Shown in pieces: positions 1 through 7,635 of a DNA stretch of 64,000 nt; the stretch's first letter is position 1; each line of letters begins with the position of its first letter. The DNA comes from Escherichia fergusonii ATCC 35469 (GTDB lineage: Bacteria; Pseudomonadota; Gammaproteobacteria; Enterobacterales; Enterobacteriaceae): positions 4,340,001 to 4,404,000 of the forward strand of contig NC_011740.1 of NCBI RefSeq assembly GCF_000026225.1. The letters run 5' to 3'. Below the pieces are notes generated by a model that searched no databases, was not told where the DNA came from, and worked only from the letters and a program-made list of their open reading frames with translations. Both the position numbers and the translations under genes were made by a program.

Positions 1-2427
1 TTCCAGGAACGCGAAGCTGAAAAATACGCGAATCCCATCCCTAGTCGGGAATTTATCCTCGAACATTTAACCAAACGTGAAAAACCGGCCAGCCGTGATG
101 AGCTGGCGGTAGAACTACACATTGAAGGCGAAGAGCAGCTTGAAGGCCTGCGTCGCCGCCTGCGTGCGATGGAGCGCGACGGTCAACTGGTCTTCACTCG
201 CCGTCAGTGCTATGCGCTGCCGGAACGCCTCGACCTGGTGAAAGGTACCGTTATTGGCCACCGTGATGGCTACGGCTTTCTGCGGGTTGAAGGGCGTAAA
301 GATGATTTGTATCTCTCCAGCGAGCAGATGAAAACCTGCATTCATGGCGATCAGGTCCTGGCGCAGCCGCTGGGCGCTGACCGTAAAGGCCGCCGTGAAG
401 CGCGTATTGTCCGCGTGCTGGTGCCAAAAACCAGCCAGATTGTTGGCCGCTACTTTACCGAAGCGGGCGTCGGCTTTGTGGTTCCTGACGACAGCCGTCT
501 GAGCTTCGATATCTTAATCCCGCCCGATCAGATCATGGGCGCGCGGATGGGCTTTGTGGTGGTGGTTGAACTGACTCAACGCCCGACTCGCCGTACCAAA
601 GCGGTGGGTAAAATCGTCGAAGTGCTGGGCGATAATATGGGCACCGGCATGGCGGTTGATATTGCTCTGCGTACCCATGAAATTCCGTACATCTGGCCGC
701 AGGCTGTTGAGCAACAGGTTGCCGGGCTGAAAGAAGAAGTGCCGGAAGAGGCGAAAGCTGGCCGTGTCGATCTGCGCGATTTACCGCTGGTCACCATTGA
801 TGGCGAAGACGCCCGTGACTTTGACGATGCAGTTTACTGCGAGAAAAAACGCGGCGGTGGCTGGCGTTTGTGGGTCGCAATTGCCGATGTCAGCTACTAT
901 GTGCGTCCGCCAACACCGCTGGACAGAGAAGCGCGTAACCGTGGTACGTCGGTCTACTTCCCTTCGCAGGTTATCCCGATGCTGCCGGAAGTGCTCTCTA
1001 ACGGCCTGTGTTCGCTCAACCCGCAGGTAGACCGCCTGTGTATGGTTTGCGAGATGACGATTTCGTCGAAAGGCCGCCTGACGGGCTACAAATTCTACGA
1101 AGCGGTGATGAGCTCTCACGCGCGTCTGACCTACACCAAAGTCTGGCATATTCTGCAGGGCGATCAGGAGCTGCGCGAGCAGTACGCCCCGCTGGTTAAG
1201 CATCTCGAAGAGTTACATAACCTCTATAAAGTGCTGGATAAAGCCCGTGAAGAACGCGGCGGGATCTCATTTGAGAGCGAAGAAGCGAAGTTTATTTTCA
1301 ACGCTGAACGCCGTATTGAGCGTATCGAACAGACCCAGCGTAACGACGCACACAAGTTAATTGAAGAGTGCATGATTCTGGCGAATATCTCGGCGGCGCG
1401 TTTCGTTGAGAAGGCCAAAGAACCGGCACTGTTCCGTATTCACGACAAGCCGAGCACCGAAGCGATAACCTCTTTCCGTTCAGTGCTGGCGGAACTGGGG
1501 CTGGAATTGCCTGGCGGTAACAAGCCGGAACCACGTGACTACGCGGAACTGCTGGAATCGGTTGCTGACCGTCCTGACGCAGAAATGTTGCAAACCATGC
1601 TGTTGCGCTCGATGAAACAAGCGATTTACGATCCGGAAAACCGTGGTCACTTCGGTCTGGCATTGCAGTCCTATGCGCACTTTACTTCGCCGATTCGTCG
1701 TTATCCTGACCTGACGCTACACCGCGCCATTAAGTATCTGCTGGCGAAAGAGCAGGGGCATCAGGGCAACACCACTGAAACCGGCGGCTACCATTATTCG
1801 ATGGAAGAAATGCTGCAACTGGGTCAGCACTGTTCGATGGCGGAACGTCGTGCCGACGAAGCAACGCGCGATGTGGCTGACTGGCTGAAGTGTGACTTCA
1901 TGCTCGACCAGGTAGGTAACGTCTTTAAAGGCGTGATTTCCAGTGTCACTGGCTTTGGCTTCTTTGTTCGCCTGGATGACTTGTTCATCGATGGTCTGGT
2001 CCACGTCTCTTCGCTGGACAATGACTACTATCGCTTTGACCAGGTGGGACAACGCCTGATGGGTGAATCCAGCGGCCAGACTTATCGCCTGGGCGATCGC
2101 GTGGAAGTTCGCGTCGAAGCGGTTAATATGGACGAGCGCAAAATCGACTTTAGCCTGATCTCCAGCGAACGCGCACCGCGCAACGTCGGTAAAACCGCGC
2201 GCGAGAAAGCGAAAAAAGGCGATGCAGGCAAAAAAGGCGGCAAGCGTCGCCAGGTCGGTAAAAAGGTAAACTTTGAGCCAGACAGCGCCTTCCGCGGCGA
2301 GAAAAAAACGAAGCCGAAAGCGGCGAAGAAAGACGCGAGAAAAGCGAAAAAGCCATCGGCGAAAACGCAGAAAATAGCCGCAGCGACCAAAGCGAAGCGT
2401 GCGGCGAAGAAAAAAGTGGCAGAGTGA
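1..2427 (+). CDS. rnr: Ribonuclease R (5' end truncated by window)
   Basis: RNase R is a processive 3'-5' exoribonuclease of the RNB family that degrades structured RNA and acts in rRNA quality control and tmRNA-linked decay. The open frame starts at base 1 with FQEREAEKY, so only about five N-terminal codons are missing; 808 residues remain of the usual 813. An N-terminal winged-helix and cold-shock region is followed by the RNB catalytic core with the acidic motif DGEDARDFDDAV near 261-272, an S1 domain starting near GNVFKGVISSVTGFGFF, and a very lysine-rich tail. It lies just upstream of rlmB, as in E. coli. The ATG at 169 is internal and is not the start. Confidence 0.97.
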   Translation, partial: FQEREAEKYANPIPSREFILEHLTKREKPASRDELAVELHIEGEEQLEGLRRRLRAMERDGQLVFTRRQCYALPERLDLVKGTVIGHRDGYGFLRVEGRKDDLYLSSEQMKTCIHGDQVLAQPLGADRKGRREARIVRVLVPKTSQIVGRYFTEAGVGFVVPDDSRLSFDILIPPDQIMGARMGFVVVVELTQRPTRRTKAVGKIVEVLGDNMGTGMAVDIALRTHEIPYIWPQAVEQQVAGLKEEVPEEAKAGRVDLRDLPLVTIDGEDARDFDDAVYCEKKRGGGWRLWVAIADVSYYVRPPTPLDREARNRGTSVYFPSQVIPMLPEVLSNGLCSLNPQVDRLCMVCEMTISSKGRLTGYKFYEAVMSSHARLTYTKVWHILQGDQELREQYAPLVKHLEELHNLYKVLDKAREERGGISFESEEAKFIFNAERRIERIEQTQRNDAHKLIEECMILANISAARFVEKAKEPALFRIHDKPSTEAITSFRSVLAELGLELPGGNKPEPRDYAELLESVADRPDAEMLQTMLLRSMKQAIYDPENRGHFGLALQSYAHFTSPIRRYPDLTLHRAIKYLLAKEQGHQGNTTETGGYHYSMEEMLQLGQHCSMAERRADEATRDVADWLKCDFMLDQVGNVFKGVISSVTGFGFFVRLDDLFIDGLVHVSSLDNDYYRFDQVGQRLMGESSGQTYRLGDRVEVRVEAVNMDERKIDFSLISSERAPRNVGKTAREKAKKGDAGKKGGKRRQVGKKVNFEPDSAFRGEKKTKPKAAKKDARKAKKPSAKTQKIAAATKAKRAAKKKVAE

Positions 2428-2432
2428 TCATT

Positions 2433-2497
2433 ACCCTCTTCAAACAGAAGAGGGTGAATTATCTGTAGGCCGGGCAAGCGTGGCGCTCCCGGCAAAA
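2433..2497 (+). terminator. Hairpin plus partial REP-like sequence between rnr and rlmB
   Basis: Perfect 9-base arms ACCCTCTTC (2433-2441) and GAAGAGGGT (2447-2455) form a hairpin six bases after the rnr stop. There is no T-run, so it may stabilise a 3' end or attenuate rather than terminate. A GC-rich stretch at about 2467-2497 (GGCCGGGCAAGCG...CTCCCGGC) resembles a degenerate REP element. Confidence 0.5.
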
Positions 2498-2517
2498 CGT
2501 AAACAACGAGTATATTA

Positions 2518-3249
2518 ATGAGCGAAATGATTTACGGCATCCACGCAGTGCAGGCCCTGCTGGAGCGCGCCCCTGAACGTTTTCAGGAAGTCTTTATTTT
2601 AAAAGGCCGTGAAGATAAACGTCTGTTGCCGCTGATTCACGCCCTTGAGTCCCAGGGCGTGGTTATCCAGCTGGCAAACCGCCAATATCTCGACGAGAAA
2701 AGCGACGGTGCCGTGCATCAGGGCATTATCGCCCGTGTGAAGCCTGGACGTCAGTATCAGGAAAACGATCTGCCGGATCTGATCGCTTCGCTCGATCAGC
2801 CGTTCCTGCTGATCCTTGACGGTGTAACCGATCCGCACAACCTCGGCGCGTGCCTGCGTAGCGCGGACGCCGCAGGTGTTCATGCGGTGATTGTGCCGAA
2901 AGATCGCTCCGCACAGCTCAACGCCACGGCGAAAAAAGTGGCCTGCGGTGCAGCAGAAAGCGTTCCGCTGATTCGGGTGACTAACCTGGCGCGCACCATG
3001 CGTATGTTGCAGGAAGAGAATATTTGGATCGTCGGTACGGCAGGAGAGGCGGATCATACGCTCTATCAGAGCAAAATGACCGGACGGCTGGCACTGGTGA
3101 TGGGCGCAGAAGGTGAAGGCATGCGTCGCCTGACCCGTGAACATTGCGATGAGTTGATCAGCATCCCAATGGCAGGAAGTGTTTCTTCGCTGAACGTTTC
3201 TGTGGCGACAGGCATTTGCTTATTTGAAGCGGTACGCCAGCGTAGCTAA
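2518..3249 (+). CDS. rlmB: 23S rRNA 2'-O-methyltransferase RlmB (Gm2251)
   Basis: RlmB methylates the ribose of G2251 in the peptidyl-transferase loop of 23S rRNA using S-adenosylmethionine. At 243 residues it is the normal length. The N-terminal RNA-binding domain (about 1-75) is followed by a SPOUT domain with the motifs LDGVTDPHNLGACLRSADAAG, VMGAEGEGM and SIPMAGSVSSLNVSVATGI, which form the trefoil-knot cofactor site. It follows rnr after a 90-base gap and ends in a strong terminator. Confidence 0.97.
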   Translation: MSEMIYGIHAVQALLERAPERFQEVFILKGREDKRLLPLIHALESQGVVIQLANRQYLDEKSDGAVHQGIIARVKPGRQYQENDLPDLIASLDQPFLLILDGVTDPHNLGACLRSADAAGVHAVIVPKDRSAQLNATAKKVACGAAESVPLIRVTNLARTMRMLQEENIWIVGTAGEADHTLYQSKMTGRLALVMGAEGEGMRRLTREHCDELISIPMAGSVSSLNVSVATGICLFEAVRQRS

Positions 3250-3269
3250 TTTCTCGGAATTGTGAAAAG

Positions 3270-3296
3270 CCATCCAAAATTGGATGGTTTTTTTTT
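3270..3296 (+). terminator. Rho-independent terminator after rlmB
   Basis: Arms CCATCCA and TGGATGG around an AAAT loop are followed by a run of about nine T residues. This is a textbook intrinsic terminator 20 bases after the rlmB stop. Confidence 0.9.
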
Positions 3297-3375
3297 ATCT
3301 ATAGCTGATAAGATAATTATTGAAATAAAACATTCATTATATTAATCATTAACCTCAATTTATATGGAATAATAT

Positions 3376-3771
3376 ATGGCATGGAACCCATTAGCGCTGG
3401 CTGATGCGCTACAAACCTGGCCTGATATTGATATTAAAAATAGTGAAAACGCATTAATCATGAAAATGAATGATTATGGCGATTTACAGATCAATATCAT
3501 ATTTACTTCGCGACAAATTATTATAGAAACATTTATTTGCCCTGTAAGTTGTATTAAAAATCGTGAAGAATTTAATCTGTTTCTGTTAAGGAATCAGAAA
3601 TTAATGCCGCTTTCTTCGGTAGGAATCTCCAGTATTCAGCACGAAGAATATTATGTGGTATTTGGTGCTTTATCACTCAATTCCTCACTCAGCGACATTA
3701 TGCTTGAGATTACTACGCTGGTCGATAACGCGATGGATCTCGCTGAAATCACAGAAGAATACTCACATTAA
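3376..3771 (+). CDS. yjfI: YjfI, DUF2170-family protein
   Basis: This is a 131-residue soluble protein of the YjfI (DUF2170) family with no signal peptide or membrane segment. Its biochemical function is not established. It is the first gene of a co-directional cluster (yjfI, J, K, L, M, C); yjfJ begins 18 bases after its stop, so the two are almost certainly co-transcribed. In other bacteria this family is linked to PspA-like proteins, which suggests a regulatory or accessory role in a membrane-stress module. The start follows an A+T-rich leader with only a modest ribosome-binding site. Confidence 0.85.
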   Translation: MAWNPLALADALQTWPDIDIKNSENALIMKMNDYGDLQINIIFTSRQIIIETFICPVSCIKNREEFNLFLLRNQKLMPLSSVGISSIQHEEYYVVFGALSLNSSLSDIMLEITTLVDNAMDLAEITEEYSH

Positions 3772-3789
3772 TTACAAGGACCAGTATTT

Positions 3790-4488
3790 ATGGGGATTTT
3801 AAAAAGTTTATTTACGTTGGGTAAATCTGTGATCTCGCAAGCGGAAGAATCCATTGAAGAAGCACAGGGCGTTAGAATGCTCGAACAGCATATACGTGAT
3901 GCCAAAGCAGAATTGGATAAGGCCGGTAAATCACGCGTCGATCTACTGGCAAGAGTGAAATTGAGCAACGATAAACTGAAAGATTTACGTGAACGTAAAG
4001 CCAGCCTGGAAAAGCGTGCTCTTGAAGCCTTAAGCAAAAACATCAACCCGTCTTTGATTAATGAAGTTGCAGAAGAGATCGCCCGTCTGGAAAACCTCAT
4101 CAATGCTGAAGAACAAGTGTTGGCAAATCTTGAAATCTCACGTGATGGTGTGGAAAAAGCAGTATCTGCTACAGCTCTGCGGATCTCTCAGTTTGAGCAG
4201 CAGCTGGAAGTGGTGAAAGCGACAGAAGCAATGCAGCGAGCGCAGCAGGCTGTTACCTCCTCAACGCTGGGTGCATCTTCCAATGTTTCTACGGCGGCAG
4301 AGTCATTAAAACGTCTGCAAGTACGTCAGGCTGAACGTCAGGCCCGACTGGATGCTGCGGCAGAGCTGGAAAAAGTTGCAGATGGGCGCGATCTGGACGA
4401 AAAACTGGCAGAAGCGGGGATTGGTGGTGCCAATAAAAGCAGTGCCCAGGATGTACTGACAAGATTGCAACGCCAACAGGGTGAGTAA
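3790..4488 (+). CDS. yjfJ: YjfJ, PspA/IM30 (ESCRT-III-like) family protein
   Basis: This 232-residue protein is almost entirely predicted helix and coiled coil, with the heptad-rich sequence and AEESIEEAQGVRMLEQHIRD motif (about 17-36) typical of PspA/IM30 proteins. Members assemble on membranes and help preserve bilayer integrity under stress. The N-terminal MGILKSLFTLGKSV segment is a plausible amphipathic membrane-binding helix. It has a clear purine-rich site (ACAAGGACC) upstream. It is a PspA paralogue and not pspA itself, because the pspBC partners are absent and the neighbours are yjfI and yjfK-C. Confidence 0.88.
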   Translation: MGILKSLFTLGKSVISQAEESIEEAQGVRMLEQHIRDAKAELDKAGKSRVDLLARVKLSNDKLKDLRERKASLEKRALEALSKNINPSLINEVAEEIARLENLINAEEQVLANLEISRDGVEKAVSATALRISQFEQQLEVVKATEAMQRAQQAVTSSTLGASSNVSTAAESLKRLQVRQAERQARLDAAAELEKVADGRDLDEKLAEAGIGGANKSSAQDVLTRLQRQQGE

Positions 4489-4496
4489 TTTATTTG

Positions 4497-4560
4497 CCAG
4501 CCTTTATACCAGGCTGGCAGTTATATATTCGTCATGCTTCAAGTTGCTTATGCTGTGTTT
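4497..4560. repeat. Hairpin and probable truncated ERIC-like fragment
   Basis: GCCAGCC and GGCTGGC (about 4497-4520) form a hairpin just after yjfJ, without a T-run. From about 4523 the sequence TATATTCGTCATGCTTCAAG continues with partial similarity to the left half of an ERIC element, as in the full copy at 9826-9951, but the right half is not recognisable. I read it as a decayed or partial ERIC. Confidence 0.4.
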
Positions 4561-4653
4561 GCGGGTTATTCGCCCTTTCAAGGCTAACACCAGTGTTTTG
4601 TTCTGTAATTTTAATTAGTTAGAGTATATTTCATTAGGCTTTGAGGATTAAAT

Positions 4654-5313
4654 ATGTCTGGTTTTTTCCAGCGTCTGTTTGGCAAGGATGATAAGCCGGT
4701 CATCGTTCGAGGTCCGCTAGGTCTGCATTTGAATAGTGGTTTTACGCTCGATACTCTGGCGTTTCGTCTGCTGCAGGATCTGTTACTGGTGGATCTACCG
4801 GGTGAAGAATTCACAGTTGCTGCTATTAGCCGTATCGATCTTGGCGGCGGTAGTCAGATTTTCCGATATTACACTTCTGGTGATGAATTCCTGCAAATTA
4901 ATACTACTGGCGGAATGGACTTTGATGATATTGAAGATATCAAACTCTTTGTTTATGAAGAGAGTTATGGCATCAGCAAAGAGAGTCATTGGCGTGAAAC
5001 GATTAGTGCCAAAGCGATGGGGACGAAGACATTGCACTGGCAGGAAAAACAGTGGCAGCGCTTTTTTAACAGTGAAGAACCTGGAATTATTGAGCCTATC
5101 TACATGCTGGAAAAAGTAGAAAATCAAAACAATGCTAAATGGGAAGTACATAATTTCACAATGGGTTACCAACGGCAGGTAACAGAAGATACCTTTGAAT
5201 ATTTGTTATTAAATGGTGAGGAGTCATTTAGCGATCACGGGGAGCCAGAATGGATATTTTCTCGCGCCCTGGGCGTTGATATTCCTCTGACGTCTCTTAA
5301 TATTATTGGCTAA
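4654..5313 (+). CDS. yjfK: YjfK, DUF2491-family protein
   Basis: This 219-residue acidic protein belongs to the YjfK (DUF2491) family, whose function is not established. No signal peptide or transmembrane segment is visible, so it is probably cytoplasmic or peripheral. It follows yjfJ after a 165-base gap carrying a hairpin, and yjfL starts 17 bases downstream, so yjfK-yjfL-yjfM-yjfC form a tight unit. The conserved company of a PspA-like protein, a DUF350 membrane protein and an ATP-grasp enzyme suggests membrane homeostasis. Confidence 0.85.
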   Translation: MSGFFQRLFGKDDKPVIVRGPLGLHLNSGFTLDTLAFRLLQDLLLVDLPGEEFTVAAISRIDLGGGSQIFRYYTSGDEFLQINTTGGMDFDDIEDIKLFVYEESYGISKESHWRETISAKAMGTKTLHWQEKQWQRFFNSEEPGIIEPIYMLEKVENQNNAKWEVHNFTMGYQRQVTEDTFEYLLLNGEESFSDHGEPEWIFSRALGVDIPLTSLNIIG

Positions 5314-5330
5314 TTTCAGGGAAGTTTACG

Positions 5331-5729
5331 ATGCATATACTGGAATCATTACTGGCTTTTTGTTCATACTTTTTTATTGGCATAGCTATGGTGATCTGCT
5401 TTCTCTTTATCTATTCCAAAATCACACCACATAATGAGTGGCAATTAATTAAAAATAATAATACGGCAGCAGCACTAGCTTTTGGAGGAACATTGCTGGG
5501 CTATGTTATTCCATTATCCAGTGCGGCAATTAATGCAGTAAGTGTCCCGGATTATTTTGCCTGGGGTGGAATTGCATTGGTTGTTCAACTATTGATATAT
5601 GGCGGTGTCAGGTTATATATGCCGGCACTAAGTGAAAAAATCATTAATCATAATACGGCAGCGGGAATGTTTATGGGCACCGCTGCGTTAGCTGGCGGTA
5701 TTTTTAATGCTGCCTGCATGACATGGTAA
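5331..5729 (+). CDS. yjfL: YjfL, DUF350 inner-membrane protein
   Basis: This 132-residue protein has about four hydrophobic segments (about 8-30, 47-67, 75-95 and 110-130), matching the DUF350/YjfL family of small inner-membrane proteins. Glycines and small residues are spaced along the helices (AALAFGGTLLGYVIPLSSA and GMFMGTAALAGGIFNAA). Its function is unknown. It lies between yjfK and yjfM with minimal spacing, so co-translation is likely. Confidence 0.87.
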   Translation: MHILESLLAFCSYFFIGIAMVICFLFIYSKITPHNEWQLIKNNNTAAALAFGGTLLGYVIPLSSAAINAVSVPDYFAWGGIALVVQLLIYGGVRLYMPALSEKIINHNTAAGMFMGTAALAGGIFNAACMTW

Positions 5730-5732
5730 TGG

Positions 5733-6386
5733 ATGATCATGGCTAAAAAACGCAAATCTACAAAAGGCAATAATACACTCAAACATGCCACCGCCAGCCG
5801 TATCAATCGGCCAGCAGGTGCCACGTCTGCCAAACGAACACGTTATACAGAAAAATATCTGACACTGGCGTTAATGGGTACAGCTGCATTTTTTGTACTT
5901 AAAGGTTGTAACGACAGTGGTGACGTTGATAACAATAACGACGGCGACGGTACTTATTATTCCAGTGTGCAGGATTGTATTTATGCAGGTAACGATTCTA
6001 CCGTTTGTGCTGACGGATGGAACAACGCTAAAACCCTATTTTATGCCGATGTGCCGAAGAATTTGTCGCAACATGGCTGCCTGATGCAGTATCAAAATTG
6101 CTATTTCGATAGTGGCAATCAGGCCTGGCTACCGGTTGTGTCCGGGTTTCTGCTTAGCCGGACAATTCGTAAAGATCGCGATGAACAGTACGTTTATAAC
6201 AGCAGTGGATCGTCATACTCATCCCGCCCGGTCTGGCTTTCTACCTATGGGAAATACACCTGGCGCTCAGGGGCAGGAAATAAAAGTACAGCCAGCACCA
6301 GTAGTTTTTCAACGAAAAAGGCGTCGACTGTCTCCCGTGGCGGTTATGGGCGTTCGTCCAGTGCGCGTGGGCATTGGGGAGGCTGA
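5733..6386 (+). CDS. yjfM: YjfM, DUF1190 (YgiB-like) protein
   Basis: This 217-residue protein is of the DUF1190/YgiB type. It has a basic N-terminus (KKRKSTKG), a hydrophobic stretch around 47-57 ending in VLKGC, which could be an anchor or lipobox-like site, an Asp/Asn-rich linker, and a cysteine-containing domain followed by a Ser/Gly-rich tail. YgiB is encoded next to ygiC, an ATP-grasp enzyme; here yjfM is followed at once by the ygiC-like yjfC, so the pair repeats that arrangement. Function is unknown. It starts three bases after yjfL ends. Confidence 0.83.
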   Translation: MIMAKKRKSTKGNNTLKHATASRINRPAGATSAKRTRYTEKYLTLALMGTAAFFVLKGCNDSGDVDNNNDGDGTYYSSVQDCIYAGNDSTVCADGWNNAKTLFYADVPKNLSQHGCLMQYQNCYFDSGNQAWLPVVSGFLLSRTIRKDRDEQYVYNSSGSSYSSRPVWLSTYGKYTWRSGAGNKSTASTSSFSTKKASTVSRGGYGRSSSARGHWGG

Positions 6387-6388
6387 TC

Positions 6389-7552
6389 ATGTTAAGACAT
6401 GATATTTCTGTACGTCGCGATCTGGATCGAATTGCCGCCGATCATGGCTTCGACTTTCATATTATCGACGATGAAATCTATTGGGATGAGAGCAGAGCAT
6501 ACCGTTTCACCCTCAGGCAAATTGAAGAACAGATTGAGAAACCGACCGCAGAGCTGCATCAGATGTGTCTTGACGTTGTGGATCGTGCTGTTAAAGATGA
6601 GCAGATTATGCAGCAGCTGGCGATCCCACCACTATATTGGGATGTGATCGCTGAAAGTTGGCGTGCCAGAGATCCTTCGCTGTATGGTCGGATGGATTTT
6701 GTCTGGTGCGGTAATGCGCCTGTAAAATTGCTCGAATACAACGCTGACACACCCACCTCATTGTATGAAGCATCTTACTTTCAGTGGTTGTGGCTGGAAG
6801 ATGCTCGACGTAGTGGTGTAATTCCCCGTGATGCCGATCAGTACAACGCAATTCAGGAGCGTCTGATCTCACGCTTTGCTGAGCTTTATAGTCGCGAGCC
6901 TTTTTATTTCTGCTGTTGCCAGGATACCGACGAAGACCGTACCACTGTTCTGTACTTGCAGGATTGCGCACAACAGGCAGGCCAGGAATCCCGGTTTATT
7001 TATATCGAAGATCTTGGACTTGGTGTTGGTGGGGTACTGACAGATCTGGATGATAATGTGATTAAACGTGCATTCAAGCTTTATCCGCTGGAGTGGATGA
7101 TGCGTGATGATAATGGCCCACTATTGCGTTCTCGTCGTGAACAGTGGGTGGAACCGCTATGGAAAAGTATCCTCAGTAACAAAGGGCTGCTACCGCTGCT
7201 ATGGCGCTTTTTCCCCCATCATCCCAACTTGTTACCTGCCTGGTTTGAAGGTGAAAAATCACAAGTCAATGCAGGTGAAAACTATGTGCGAAAACCTATA
7301 TTTTCTCGTGAGGGTGGTAATGTCACTATCTTTGACGGTAATAATGCCGTTATAGATCATGCTGAGGGTGATTACGCCGATGAGCCAATGATTTATCAGG
7401 CATTTCAGCCTCTGCCGCGTTTTGGTGATAGCTACACACTGATCGGCAGCTGGATTGTTGATGATGAAGCATGTGGCATGGGTATCCGCGAAGATAACAC
7501 CTTGATCACAAAAGATACTTCACGTTTTGTTCCTCATTACATTTCTGGCTAG
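6389..7552 (+). CDS. yjfC: YjfC, glutathionylspermidine synthase-like ATP-grasp protein
   Basis: At 387 residues this is a full-length member of the ATP-grasp family related to the C-terminal synthetase domain of glutathionylspermidine synthase, and a paralogue of YgiC. Visible family motifs include YGRMDFVWCG, KLLEYNADTPTSL, YVRKPIFSREGGNV and the C-terminal IGSWIVDDEACGMGIRED. The expected chemistry is ATP-dependent amide-bond formation, but no substrate is proven. The start at MLRHD overlaps no upstream gene and lies two bases after the yjfM stop; a longer reading from 6374 would overlap yjfM. Confidence 0.88.
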   Translation: MLRHDISVRRDLDRIAADHGFDFHIIDDEIYWDESRAYRFTLRQIEEQIEKPTAELHQMCLDVVDRAVKDEQIMQQLAIPPLYWDVIAESWRARDPSLYGRMDFVWCGNAPVKLLEYNADTPTSLYEASYFQWLWLEDARRSGVIPRDADQYNAIQERLISRFAELYSREPFYFCCCQDTDEDRTTVLYLQDCAQQAGQESRFIYIEDLGLGVGGVLTDLDDNVIKRAFKLYPLEWMMRDDNGPLLRSRREQWVEPLWKSILSNKGLLPLLWRFFPHHPNLLPAWFEGEKSQVNAGENYVRKPIFSREGGNVTIFDGNNAVIDHAEGDYADEPMIYQAFQPLPRFGDSYTLIGSWIVDDEACGMGIREDNTLITKDTSRFVPHYISG

Positions 7553-7585
7553 GAATGTGTTAGCGATTCCTCTCTGTCATGAATG

Positions 7586-7619
7586 AATGGCAGTGACCAT
7601 ACTTAAGGTTACTGCCATT
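7586..7619. promoter_or_regulatory. 34-bp palindrome in the yjfC-aidB gap
   Basis: AATGGCAGTGACC (7586-7598) and GGTTACTGCCATT (7607-7619) are inverted repeats with a single mismatch. The palindrome ends just before the aidB ribosome-binding site. It could be a 3' hairpin for yjfC or a protein-binding site at the aidB promoter; there is no T-run. Confidence 0.55.
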
Positions 7620-7635
7620 GATGGAGGGAGACATA

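Noticed and set aside
115..345. A small minus-strand frame in rnr
   Set aside because: It lies entirely within rnr and has no family match or ribosome-binding site.
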